In this document: one piece after another, positions 7,153 to 15,418 of the stretch | Layout: the number at the start of each line of letters is the position of its first letter | Position numbering within the stretch: the first letter of the stretch is position 1 | Source: DAOUFU01 sp034429275 | GTDB lineage: Bacteria; Chloroflexota; Anaerolineae; Aggregatilineales; Aggregatilineaceae | Assembly (NCBI GenBank): GCA_034429275.1 | Contig: DAOUFU010000147.1 | Span: 1-19,720, forward strand | Length of the DNA: 19,720 nt | Direction: 5' to 3' | Position numbers and translations under genes: made by a program | Notes under the pieces: model-generated | What the model saw: the letters and a program-made list of their open reading frames with translations, nothing else | Told to the model about the DNA's origin: nothing | Databases searched by the model: none

Positions 7153-7194
7153 TTCTATGAATGTGATGGAGACAAGGAGGCACAACTCATAGAA
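7153..7194 (+). repeat. Inverted repeat with a Shine-Dalgarno-like sequence in its loop
   Basis: TTCTATGA (7153-7160) and TCATAGAA (7187-7194) are exact reverse complements. The 26-base loop holds AAGGAGG (7174-7180), but no start codon follows at suitable spacing. An 11-codon reading frame (7157-7192) runs from ATG in the left arm to TAG in the right arm. The structure sits in the 120-base spacer between the regulator and binding-protein genes; its role is unknown and the stem is AT-rich and weak. Confidence 0.45.
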
Positions 7195-7260
7195 CCCTCA
7201 AAACACAACCATTCGCATTACCTGATCGCTACTTTCTATAAAAAATAAGGAGTCACGAAA

Positions 7261-8544
7261 ATGAATAAGGGGTTACATCGGCGCACGCTGAATCTTTTGG
7301 CCGTACTGCTGGCCGTTATGTTCGCCGTGAACGGCGGCCTGATCTCTGGCGCAGTGTCGGCCCAGGGCGAGTCCATTACGCTCACGATGGCCGCCTGGGA
7401 TGTGGCGACCACTCCCTATTGGCAGGCCGTGGTTGACGCGTACGAAGCGGCGAATCCGAACGTCAAGGTGGAACTGATCGATGTTCCTTCCGCCGAATAT
7501 CAGGACACGATGAATATCCGGCTTTCGGGCGGCGATGACACCGACATCATCACCGTGAAGGACATCCCCGGCTATGCCGCCATGCTGACTCGCGGCCAGA
7601 TCATTCCGCTGAACGACTATATCGAAGCCGATGGTCTCGACCTGAGCGTCTACAGCGGCGCAGCAGAGGAACTGACCTACGAAGGCTCGATCTATGCACT
7701 GCCCTTCCGCAGTGACATCTGGATTCTGTACTACAACAAGGACATCTTCGACGCTGCCGGTGTGGCATATCCCACCAATGACATGACCTGGGCGGAGTTC
7801 GACGCTGTGGCCCGCCAACTGACGAGCGGCAGCGGTGCGGATAAGATCTACGGCGCGCACTTCCACGTGTGGCGTTCGTGCGTCCAACTGGCCACCGTGC
7901 AGGATGGCCTGCACACCATCATCGCGGATGACTACAGCTTCATGGCCCCCATGTACGAGATGGTGACCGCCATGCAAAAAGACGGCATCGTCATGGACTA
8001 TGGCGAGCTGCGGGCGGGCAACATCCACTATTCTGGCCCCTTCATCAACGGCCAGGTTGGCATGCTCCCGATGGGGTCGTGGTTTATCGGCAGGCTGGTT
8101 TCGGATAAGGCCAAGGGCTTGTATGACTTCGATTGGGGCGTGGCGGCCTTCCCACATCCCGAAGGTGTCGCGCCTGGCACGACCGCCGGTACGCTGACCT
8201 CGCTGGCGATCAACGAAAAGTCGGACAACAAAGACGCGGCCTGGGACTTCATCAAGTTCTACAGCGGCGTTGAGGGAGCCAAGGTCCTGGCGGCCACGGG
8301 CAACCTGCCCGCGCTGCGCACGCCTGAAGTGCTGGAAATCTTCGCCTCTCTCGATGGCGTTCCCGCCGAAGCAGCCGAAGCCCTGAAGACCACCACCGTT
8401 CGTCTTGAACTGCCCATGCATCCCAAAGTGGGCGAGATCGAGCAGATCCTGAACGAAGAGCACGACCTGATCATGACCGGTTCCATCTCGGTGAAGGATG
8501 GCGTCAACGAGATGACGGAGCGCATCCGCGAGGTGTTGGACTAG
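7261..8544 (+). CDS. Sugar ABC transporter substrate-binding protein (family 1)
   Basis: Extracytoplasmic solute-binding protein that captures an oligosaccharide and delivers it to the two permeases encoded next. The 427 residues start with a Sec signal peptide: basic NKGLHRR, a hydrophobic stretch at about 10-33 and likely cleavage after AVSA (residue 34). No lipobox cysteine is seen. The mature part has the family features: LTMAAWDV near 40-47, YEAANPNVKVELIDVPS, the hinge-region segment SIYALPFRSDIWILYYNKDIFDAAG in parts, MTWAEF, GQVGMLPMGSW, and a late WDFIKFYSG block. The start at 7261 has an excellent AAGGAG eight bases upstream. The following hairpin at 8576-8603 may let this gene be expressed more strongly than the permeases. 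Context points to uronate-containing oligosaccharides. Confidence 0.94.
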   Translation: MNKGLHRRTLNLLAVLLAVMFAVNGGLISGAVSAQGESITLTMAAWDVATTPYWQAVVDAYEAANPNVKVELIDVPSAEYQDTMNIRLSGGDDTDIITVKDIPGYAAMLTRGQIIPLNDYIEADGLDLSVYSGAAEELTYEGSIYALPFRSDIWILYYNKDIFDAAGVAYPTNDMTWAEFDAVARQLTSGSGADKIYGAHFHVWRSCVQLATVQDGLHTIIADDYSFMAPMYEMVTAMQKDGIVMDYGELRAGNIHYSGPFINGQVGMLPMGSWFIGRLVSDKAKGLYDFDWGVAAFPHPEGVAPGTTAGTLTSLAINEKSDNKDAAWDFIKFYSGVEGAKVLAATGNLPALRTPEVLEIFASLDGVPAEAAEALKTTTVRLELPMHPKVGEIEQILNEEHDLIMTGSISVKDGVNEMTERIREVLD

Positions 8545-8575
8545 CTCCGGACGCCTGCTCCACGCATCTATCCGT

Positions 8576-8603
8576 GGGATGCCCTCGGAAACGGGGGCAT
8601 CCC
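8576..8603 (+). other. 12-bp hairpin with GAAA tetraloop between binding-protein and permease genes
   Basis: Bases 8576-8587 pair with 8592-8603 over 12 pairs (one U-G wobble) closed by GAAA, a GNRA tetraloop. No T run follows. Such stable intercistronic stems after solute-binding-protein genes are known in other operons to protect the 3' end of the upstream message, so binding protein is made in excess. That role is inferred from position. The rest of the 8545-8720 spacer shows nothing further apart from a minor overlapping CCACG/CGTGG pairing (8560-8564 with 8573-8577). Confidence 0.7.
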
Positions 8604-8720
8604 AGCATGATACTTCGAACCATGTGCCCACAAAAACGCATCTCGCCCAGAGTATTCATCCGATGTCCTGATGTCAGCAGCAGCGTCTGAGATGAAACAA
8701 AAGAAGGAAGTCTTTTGATC

Positions 8721-9650
8721 ATGGGAATCATGAATCCGAGCATCAAGACAACCAGTCCTGGCTACAGGAGAAGGCAGATCAGCAAACACCTGGTGGCCTA
8801 CTCTTTCATCCTGCCCAACCTGCTTGGTTTTGCGATCTTCACCTTAGTGCCCATGGTGTTCTCGCTGGGGCTTTCCTTCATGAGCTGGGACGGGGCGAAC
8901 CAGATCAGTTGGGTCGGGCTGGATAACTTCCGGCGCTTGATGGATGACAGTACCTTTGAAATTGCCCTGAAAAATACCATCTGGTATGTGATCGGCACCG
9001 TGCCATCGACGATGATTTGCGCGCTGCTGCTGGCGGTGCTGCTGAATCAGCCCATTCGGGGGAGAAATATCTTTCGGACCATCTACTTCTTCCCCTATGT
9101 TGCGTCGCTGGTGGCGGTGGCCGTCGTCTGGAACATGCTGTTTTTCCCCTCGGCAGGCCCGGTCAACGAATTCCTGCGAGCGCTGGGGGTAGACAATCCG
9201 CCGCGCTGGTCCGCCTCGGTCGATTGGGCGATGCACACGGTCGTCATGGCGAGCATCTGGCGAGGCATGGGTTACTACATGATCATCTATCTCGCCGCGC
9301 TGCAAGGGATTCCGGCAATCCTCTATGAATCCGCCGAGATCGATGGGGCGAATGCCTGGCAGAAATTCCGGTATATCACCGTGCCGATGCTGACGCCTGC
9401 CACCTTCTTCATCAGCATCATGCTCACCATCTCCTCATTCAAGGTCTTCGACCTGATCCTGGTCATGACCAATGGTGGGCCGGGCCGCGCGACCAATGTG
9501 CTGGTCATTCATACGTATAACACGGCCTTCAGACAGTTCAAATTCGGCTATTCCAGCTCGATCGCCATGGTGCTGTTTATCCTGGTTATGAGCATCACCA
9601 TTGTTCAGTTCTATATGGAACGACGTTGGGTTGAGTATTCACAGATATAG
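8721..9650 (+). CDS. Carbohydrate ABC transporter permease, MalF/UgpA type (CUT1)
   Basis: Inner-membrane permease, one half of the sugar channel. The product has 309 residues with six predicted membrane segments, the first starting near SFILPNLLGFAIFTLVP. The EAA loop reads ESAEIDGANAWQKFRYITVPMLTP, the standard contact with the shared ATPase, and the family block LTNGGPG-like MTNGGPGRATNVL follows, then a C-terminal FYMERR. The start is uncertain: AAGGA at 8704-8708 lies 12 bases before ATG 8721 and only 6 before an in-frame TTG at 8715, so two more residues are possible. Stop and next start are 18 bases apart. Pairs with the permease downstream; no ATPase is encoded in the cluster, as is common for CUT1 systems that share an MsmK/MalK-type protein. 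Confidence 0.94.
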   Translation: MGIMNPSIKTTSPGYRRRQISKHLVAYSFILPNLLGFAIFTLVPMVFSLGLSFMSWDGANQISWVGLDNFRRLMDDSTFEIALKNTIWYVIGTVPSTMICALLLAVLLNQPIRGRNIFRTIYFFPYVASLVAVAVVWNMLFFPSAGPVNEFLRALGVDNPPRWSASVDWAMHTVVMASIWRGMGYYMIIYLAALQGIPAILYESAEIDGANAWQKFRYITVPMLTPATFFISIMLTISSFKVFDLILVMTNGGPGRATNVLVIHTYNTAFRQFKFGYSSSIAMVLFILVMSITIVQFYMERRWVEYSQI

Positions 9651-9668
9651 CGAGGAGAGGCCGGGAAA

Positions 9669-10556
9669 ATGAATAGTCAACCAACGAGCATGATTGCAAA
9701 ACGAACGGCAGCCCTGCGCGCCCGTTCCCTGTGGAGCGGAAAAACAGCGCGAACAGCGCTCACCTATGTGCTGTTGATCGCGCTCGCTGTGGTCATGCTG
9801 CTGCCCTTTATCTGGATGCTGTCGGCATCCCTGAAGCTGGATAAGGACGTGTTCCGCTTCCCCATTGAGTGGATTCCTTCGGATCCGCAGTGGAGCAACT
9901 ATCAAACCATTTGGACCCGCATTCCGTTTCTGACCTTTTTCAAGAATTCGCTCAAGCTGACGGTTATTATCACGTTCCTCCAGGTGGCGACCAGCAGTTT
10001 CGCCGCGTATGCTTTTGCCAAGCTGGAATTCAAAGGTCGGAATCTGCTCTTCCTGGCCTACCTGGGCAGCATTGCCATCCCCTGGCAGGTCTACATGATC
10101 CCGCAGTTCATCTTGATGCGCGAACTCGGCCTGGTCGATACGCATCTGTCGTTGATCCTGTTACAGGCGTTCACGGCCTTTGGGGTGTTCTTGCTGCGCC
10201 AGTTCTTCATCAGCATCCCCAACGAACTGCTGGATGCGGCACGCATCGACGGATTAAGCGAGTACGGGATATACTTCCGGATCATGCTTCCGCTCTCGAA
10301 GCCGGCGCTGGCGACTCTGACCATCTTTTCCGCCGTCTTCGTTTGGAACGACTTCATGGGGCCGTTGATCTACCTGCATTCGGATTCGCTCAAGACCATT
10401 CAGTTGGGCTTGCGTATGTTCATCCAGCAATATTCTGCCGATTACGCCCTGATCATGGCGGCGTCGCTGGTGTCCCTGGTACCTGTGCTCGCGCTTTTCC
10501 TGGCGTTCCAGCGCTTCTTCATCGAGGGGATCGGCACAACCGGGATCAAAGGTTAG
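9669..10556 (+). CDS. Carbohydrate ABC transporter permease, MalG/UgpE type (CUT1)
   Basis: Second inner-membrane permease of the sugar importer, 295 residues. It has a polar N-terminal tail of about 28 residues, then a first helix (LTYVLLIALAVVMLLPFIWM), and typical CUT1-G features: SASLKLDKDVF after helix 1, NSLKLTV, the AYAFAKLEFKGR block, and IPWQVYMIPQF. The EAA loop is ELLDAARIDGLSEYGIYFRIMLP followed by SKPALATL, and the C-terminus is FIEGIGTTGIKG. The start has AGGAGAGG about nine bases upstream. Length and motif order are those of a complete protein. It sits directly behind its partner, and 59 bases before the beta-glucuronidase gene, which supports co-expression of uptake and degradation. 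Confidence 0.95.
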   Translation: MNSQPTSMIAKRTAALRARSLWSGKTARTALTYVLLIALAVVMLLPFIWMLSASLKLDKDVFRFPIEWIPSDPQWSNYQTIWTRIPFLTFFKNSLKLTVIITFLQVATSSFAAYAFAKLEFKGRNLLFLAYLGSIAIPWQVYMIPQFILMRELGLVDTHLSLILLQAFTAFGVFLLRQFFISIPNELLDAARIDGLSEYGIYFRIMLPLSKPALATLTIFSAVFVWNDFMGPLIYLHSDSLKTIQLGLRMFIQQYSADYALIMAASLVSLVPVLALFLAFQRFFIEGIGTTGIKG

Positions 10557-10615
10557 TAGAACATCGGGCAGAAGCTTGATCATCAGGCGCGTTTCTCAAA
10601 AAGGTGCAGACCAAC

Positions 10616-12421
10616 ATGCTCTATCCTCAATCGAATCTTTTCCGCCAGGTGCACGATCTGTCGGGCTTTTGGGATTTTCGCTTTGACCCGGCGGGCGAGG
10701 GCGACTCGGCGCGGTGGCACCTGGGTTTTTCGCCGACCGAGATCATTGCCGTGCCTGCCAGTTGGAACGACCAGTTCGCCGATTGGCGCGACTACACCGG
10801 CGTGGCGTGGTACCAGACCACCTTCGACTTGCCCTGGAGCTGGGCGGGCCAGCGGCTGTACCTGCGCTTCAATGCCGTCAGCTATCTGGCCAGGGTGTGG
10901 CTGAACGGGCATCTTCTGGGGTCGCACGAGGGCGGTCACCTGCCTTTTGCCTTCGATATCACCGACGTGGTTCATGAGGAAGGCAATGTGCTGGTCGTGC
11001 GCGTTGATGGGCAGCTTTTGCCGGACCGTGTGCCGCCGGGCAGTCTCTCCGGCCTGCCGACCGCAACTTTTGGCCGGGCTGCCTATCCCGATACCAACTT
11101 CGACTTTTTCCCCTTCTGCGGCATCGAGCGCCCGGTGCTGCTGGCTACCGAGCCGCCCGACGCCATCACCGACCTGACCGTGACCACAACCATCGAGGAC
11201 TCCAGCGGTGTGGTGCGGGTGCGCGTAGTGCGCACGCCCGGCGAGCCGTTGAGCGCTCGTGTCACGCTGTACGGTCATGGGACCACCGAAGCCGCCGAAA
11301 TTGCCATGCCGCACGAGTCCGCCGAAGCCGTGCTGACCGTGCCGGACGCGGCGCTGTGGTCGCCCGAAGCGCCCAACCTGTATGACCTGCGTGTGGAACT
11401 GTTGCGCCAGGGCGCGGCGGTGGACAGTTATTCGCTGAAGGTGGGCATTCGTACCATCGCGGTTGAGGGCGATCGGCTGCTGCTCAATGGCCAGCCGGTC
11501 AAGCTGGTGGGGTTTGGTCGCCACGAAGACTTTCCGGTGGTGGGCAAAGGGCTGCTGCCCGCGCTGATCATCAAGGATTACGCGCTGATGCGCTGGGTGG
11601 GCGCGAACTCATTTCGCACCACGCACTACCCCTATTCTGAGCAGATGATGGACCTGGCCGACCGCCTGGGCTTTCTGGTCATCGACGAAACGCCCGCAGT
11701 GGGCCTGTTTTTCTTGCCGGATGGCCTGGAACGGCGGAATCAACTCTGCCAGGCCATGATCCGCGAAATGATCGAGCGCGACAAAAACCATCCCAGCGTC
11801 ATCATGTGGTCGCTGGCCAACGAGCCGCACACCGCCCGCCCCGAAGCGCGGCAGGCCTATCAGCGGGATATGACGGTGATCGAGCATCCCAGCCGTCCGG
11901 AAGCGGTCGAGGCCTTCCGCGAGATGGCCGCACTCGCTCGCGAGCTTGATCCCACCCGCCCGGTGACGCTGGTCAGCCACGAAGGGGCGCTCGAAGAAGC
12001 CTTCCAGTTTGTGGACGTGGTGTGCTTCAACCGTTACTGCGGCTGGTACAGCGAATCGGGCCAGATCGAGGCCGGGCTGCGCCATCTCGACCGCGAGATC
12101 GAATTGATCCACGCGCTCTATCCCAAGCCGTTTATCCTGTCCGAGTTTGGCGCAGATACCATTCCCGGCCATCATGCCCAGCCGCCCGAAATGTTCAGCG
12201 AAGAGTTCCAGGCGGAGATTCTCGCCCGGACGATTGCATTGACCGACAGCAAGCCATGGGTGGTGGGCCAGCACGTGTGGAACCTGTGCGACTTCAAGAC
12301 ATCGCAGGACGTGATCCGCATGGGCGCGATGAACTACAAGGGGGTCTTCACGCGCGACCGCCGACCCAAACTGGCCGCGCACCGTCTGCGCGCGCTCTGG
12401 CACCGTGAGGGCCGATCATGA
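10616..12421 (+). CDS. Glycoside hydrolase family 2 beta-glucuronidase
   Basis: Hydrolyses terminal beta-D-glucuronic acid from glycans or conjugates. The 601 residues resemble UidA throughout: an N-terminal jelly-roll domain (about 10-180; LSGFWDF, then WYQTTFDLP), an immunoglobulin-like domain (about 183-280) and a TIM barrel from about 282. Acid/base E403 lies in SLANEPHT, and nucleophile E510 in LSEFGADT. N573-Y-K575 followed by GVFTRDRRPK matches the Asn-x-Lys motif that binds the glucuronate carboxylate and separates true glucuronidases from GH2 galactosidases. No signal peptide, so cytoplasmic. ATG 10616 is chosen over GTG 10604 because AAGGTG lies nine bases upstream and the N-terminus then matches the family. 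Its stop overlaps the next start as ATGA. The symbol uidA is not given because the natural substrate is probably an imported oligosaccharide. Confidence 0.94.
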   Translation: MLYPQSNLFRQVHDLSGFWDFRFDPAGEGDSARWHLGFSPTEIIAVPASWNDQFADWRDYTGVAWYQTTFDLPWSWAGQRLYLRFNAVSYLARVWLNGHLLGSHEGGHLPFAFDITDVVHEEGNVLVVRVDGQLLPDRVPPGSLSGLPTATFGRAAYPDTNFDFFPFCGIERPVLLATEPPDAITDLTVTTTIEDSSGVVRVRVVRTPGEPLSARVTLYGHGTTEAAEIAMPHESAEAVLTVPDAALWSPEAPNLYDLRVELLRQGAAVDSYSLKVGIRTIAVEGDRLLLNGQPVKLVGFGRHEDFPVVGKGLLPALIIKDYALMRWVGANSFRTTHYPYSEQMMDLADRLGFLVIDETPAVGLFFLPDGLERRNQLCQAMIREMIERDKNHPSVIMWSLANEPHTARPEARQAYQRDMTVIEHPSRPEAVEAFREMAALARELDPTRPVTLVSHEGALEEAFQFVDVVCFNRYCGWYSESGQIEAGLRHLDREIELIHALYPKPFILSEFGADTIPGHHAQPPEMFSEEFQAEILARTIALTDSKPWVVGQHVWNLCDFKTSQDVIRMGAMNYKGVFTRDRRPKLAAHRLRALWHREGRS

Positions 12422-13533
12422 CCATTGATGAGGCGCTTCAGCACACATGGGGCGTGATCCGGCGCACCATCCCCCAGATGGGGACGGATCGCCCGCTAAT
12501 TGGCCGACCCGATCTCACCTATCAGCGCTGCGGTTCGGATTTCTGGGTCGAGGGCTTTTGGAGCGGGCAACTGTGGCTCGCCTATGCTGCCACCCAGGAC
12601 CCGGTGTTCCTGGAGGCAGCCCGCGCCCAGCGTCCCTATTTCGTCGCCCGGCTGGATCGTCCCCAGTCGCACGATCACGACCTGGGATTTTTGTATTCGC
12701 TCTCGCTTGTGGCCGATTTTACGCTGACCGGGGATCAGGACGCACGCTGGGGGGCACTGCGGGCGGCCAAAGCGCTGGCCGGGCGTTATAACCCCAACGG
12801 GCGCTTCATCCGTGCCTGGAACGATTGGGGTTCGCAGAGCAACAACCGGGGCCGCATCATCTTCGACTGCATGGAGAACCTGGGGCTGTTGTTCTGGGCG
12901 GCTGCCCAACTGGACGAGCCGCGTTATTACGATATCGCACTGGCGCACGCCCGTACGACTGCCGATCATATCGTGCGCGCCGATGGCTCGACTTACCACT
13001 CGTTCCACTTTGATCCCGACACAGGCGTGCCCCTGCGCGGCGAGACTGTGCAGGGATATGCCAATAACTCCTGCTGGAGCCGGGGGCAGGCGTGGGGCAT
13101 TCACGGCTTCGCGCAGACCTATAGTTACACCCGTGAGCCGCGCTTCCGCGAAGTGGCGGCGCGTCTGGCCGATTACGCACTGGCGCGCCTGCCCGACGAT
13201 CGTGTGCCTTTCTGGGATTACCTGCTGCCCGCCCACGAACCCCACTACCGCGACAGTTCGGCAGCGGCGATCATGGCGGCGGGGTTGTTCCTGCTGGCTG
13301 ACCAACTAGACGATATAGTCCGGGCCGCGTTCTACCGCGATGCAGCTCGCGCCATGCTGGACGGCCTGATCGCGGGGTACACCACCTTCGACCATGCCCA
13401 CGCCGAAGGACTGCTGCTGCACGGCGCGAGCCATGTCGCCCAGGGCTACGTCGATAACATGCTGCCCTATGGCGACTACTTCTTCGTCGAAGCGTTGCTG
13501 CGGGCGCAGGGCTTTCGCACCTTTTTCTGGTGA
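12418..13533 (+). CDS. Glycoside hydrolase family 88, unsaturated glucuronyl hydrolase
   Basis: Removes the 4,5-unsaturated uronic acid left at the non-reducing end of oligosaccharides by a polysaccharide lyase, by hydrating its double bond. The 371 residues form the expected alpha6/alpha6 barrel. D88 in HDHDLGFLYS and D150 in IIFDCMENLGLLFW correspond to the catalytic pair of the Bacillus enzyme (D88 and D149). Other family blocks are GYANNSCWSRGQAWGIHGF, RDSSAAAIMAAGL and LPYGDYFFVEALLR near the C-terminus. Length is normal for GH88 and there is no signal peptide. The start overlaps the GH2 stop (ATGA), which indicates translational coupling, and a lyase gene follows after 25 bases. GH105 is an alternative family for such folds, but the SHDHDLGF and DCM patterns favour GH88. 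Confidence 0.93.
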   Translation: MTIDEALQHTWGVIRRTIPQMGTDRPLIGRPDLTYQRCGSDFWVEGFWSGQLWLAYAATQDPVFLEAARAQRPYFVARLDRPQSHDHDLGFLYSLSLVADFTLTGDQDARWGALRAAKALAGRYNPNGRFIRAWNDWGSQSNNRGRIIFDCMENLGLLFWAAAQLDEPRYYDIALAHARTTADHIVRADGSTYHSFHFDPDTGVPLRGETVQGYANNSCWSRGQAWGIHGFAQTYSYTREPRFREVAARLADYALARLPDDRVPFWDYLLPAHEPHYRDSSAAAIMAAGLFLLADQLDDIVRAAFYRDAARAMLDGLIAGYTTFDHAHAEGLLLHGASHVAQGYVDNMLPYGDYFFVEALLRAQGFRTFFW

Positions 13534-13558
13534 CCTGCTGGTAAGACGTGGAGCCATC

Positions 13559-15388
13559 ATGCTGAGCCAAACTAATCCCGTGATTGTTGACTACATCTTG
13601 CGCCACGAGACGGCTCTGCCCCCCTTTCCCCCGGCCCGCGACCGCGCCGCCTGGGAGCGCATCCGCGCGGCACTGGGCGAGGCGCGCAGCCGCGAAATCA
13701 TCGAGGCCGCCGAAGCCGCCGCCGAACAGCCCGTTCCGTCGCTGCCCGCCGCCTTGTTTCTGGAATTTTTCCGCAGCGGCGACCGCCAGGGCTACGAGAC
13801 GCCCTGGTTCCGGCGGCGCGAGATGATGGCCGACCTGGCGCTGGCTGAATGCCTTGAATATCGGGGCCGCTTCCTCGATCCACTGCTGACGGTGAGCTGG
13901 GCTATCTGCGAAGAGAGTAGTTGGGAGTTCCCCGCTCATCACCGGGACCTGCCGGATGTGGAAACGCCGGAGATCGGGCTGTTCGCGGCGCTCACCGCAA
14001 CCCAACTGGCCGAGGTAGTGCTGTTGCTTGGCGCAGAATGCCATCCGATGCTGGAAAAACGCATCCGTCACGAAGTAGATCGCCGCATCCTGACGCCATT
14101 TCTGGCGCGGCACGATTTCTGGTGGCTGCACCCTTATCCTGGACGCAAGCTCAACAACTGGACGGGCGTGTGCGTCGGCAATGTGATCGCCGCTGCCGTC
14201 TACCTGGAGCGTGATACGGCCCGGCTGGCGGAGATCATTTCGCGGGGCGCACATTCGCTTGCCGACTACCTGGCGACCTTCGACAGCGAGGGCGGCAGCA
14301 CTGAAGGCCCGGCCTACTGGGATTTCGGCTTTGGTAATTATGTGCTGGCGGCACACCTGGTCCACCAGCGCACCAATGGGCGCATCGACTTTTTCGCCGA
14401 GCCGATCGTGCGCAAGGTGGCGGTTTTCCCCTTGCGGACGATGCTCAGCCCTGGCCGGTTCGTCAATTTCTCCGACTGCGACGACCAGATTTCGCTCTCG
14501 GTGCCGCTGCTTACGCTGCTGGCCGAACATTACGCCCTCGATGACCTGATGCGGCTGGCGAACCGGTTCAGCGGCACACCCCAGCGCAGCAATGCCGCGC
14601 TCTCGTGGAAGCTGCGCGCTCTCGCCTGGCGGCCCGATCCGGCGCTGGGCGAAGATGTGATCCCCGCGCAGCACGACTGGTACCCGGAGATGCAGTGGAT
14701 GTTCGCGCGGCTGGACCCCGCCAACCCGAATGCCCTGGTGGTCGCGGCCAAAGGGGGACACAACGACGAGATGCACAATCAGAACGATGTCGGCAACCTG
14801 ATCGTGCACGTCAAGGGCGTCTCGGTGATTGCCGACATCGGGCGCGGGCGTTATACGCGGCAGTATTTCTCGGACGAGCAGCGCTATACCTTCCTGACCA
14901 ATTCATCGCTGGGGCATTCGCTGCCTGTGCCCAACGGCTGTGCTCAACCTGCCGGTGAGCAGTACGCCGCGCGCGTGCTGGATCACAGCACGGATGATCG
15001 CGCTGACCGGCTGGTGCTGGACCTTTCTGGCGCGTACCCCCCCGAAGCGAAACTCGCGGCACTGGAGCGGAGCATCACACTGCACCGCGATACGCCGGGC
15101 GGCTGGGTCGAACTGGTCGATGAGGTGCGCTTTGGAGATGGCGACGGCAGCTTCGAGACCGTGCTGACGACTTTCGGCGATGTCACGATTGGGCGGGAGA
15201 CGGTGCAGATCGAAGATCGTGGCGCGGCACTGATCGTGACGTTTGACCCGACGGTAGTTGCCGCGCGTGTCGAAACAGTGGAAGCGGTGGACCTGGCTAC
15301 GGGCCCGCGCGATGTGCGCCGGGTGATCTTTGCCCTGCGCGCTCCCCAGCAGTGTGCTTGCGTGCGGCTGGCACTCACCCCTGCGTGA
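13559..15388 (+). CDS. Heparinase II/III-type polysaccharide or oligosaccharide lyase
   Basis: Predicted to cleave uronate-containing chains by beta-elimination. The 609 residues have an N-terminal alpha/alpha-toroid part (about 1-340) with LNNWTGVCVGN at 198-208 and GGSTEGPAYWDFGFGNY at 245-261, where Y253 is a candidate catalytic tyrosine. A C-terminal beta-sheet domain follows, with GGHNDEMHNQNDVGNLIV at 399-416 and GRYTRQYFS near 430-438. H406 is the likely conserved catalytic-domain histidine; the second histidine of the usual H-x-H motif is Q408 here. No signal peptide, so the enzyme probably acts on imported oligosaccharides in the cytoplasm. ATG 13559 has GTGGAG five bases upstream. 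It ends the cluster and converges on the SGNH gene 30 bases away. The exact PL family and substrate (heparosan, hyaluronan, chondroitin or another uronate glycan) are not decided by sequence alone. Confidence 0.87.
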   Translation: MLSQTNPVIVDYILRHETALPPFPPARDRAAWERIRAALGEARSREIIEAAEAAAEQPVPSLPAALFLEFFRSGDRQGYETPWFRRREMMADLALAECLEYRGRFLDPLLTVSWAICEESSWEFPAHHRDLPDVETPEIGLFAALTATQLAEVVLLLGAECHPMLEKRIRHEVDRRILTPFLARHDFWWLHPYPGRKLNNWTGVCVGNVIAAAVYLERDTARLAEIISRGAHSLADYLATFDSEGGSTEGPAYWDFGFGNYVLAAHLVHQRTNGRIDFFAEPIVRKVAVFPLRTMLSPGRFVNFSDCDDQISLSVPLLTLLAEHYALDDLMRLANRFSGTPQRSNAALSWKLRALAWRPDPALGEDVIPAQHDWYPEMQWMFARLDPANPNALVVAAKGGHNDEMHNQNDVGNLIVHVKGVSVIADIGRGRYTRQYFSDEQRYTFLTNSSLGHSLPVPNGCAQPAGEQYAARVLDHSTDDRADRLVLDLSGAYPPEAKLAALERSITLHRDTPGGWVELVDEVRFGDGDGSFETVLTTFGDVTIGRETVQIEDRGAALIVTFDPTVVAARVETVEAVDLATGPRDVRRVIFALRAPQQCACVRLALTPA

Positions 15389-15418
15389 CGACCGCCCACT
15401 GTGTCGGGCCGCGCTCGC

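Noticed and set aside
7237..7242. TATAAA as a -10 box for a separate promoter of the binding-protein gene
   Set aside because: Transcription would start inside the ribosome-binding site at 7247-7252, and no good -35 box is at proper distance.
7273..8631. 452-residue open frame on the minus strand opposite the sugar-binding protein gene
   Set aside because: It is rich in His, Arg and Gln with no recognisable domain; the plus-strand gene has a signal peptide, family motifs and a strong ribosome-binding site. Long antisense frames are common in GC-rich DNA.
13271..14809. 512-residue open frame on the minus strand opposite the GH88 and lyase genes
   Set aside because: Low-complexity shadow composition, no motif, and the plus-strand genes are well supported.
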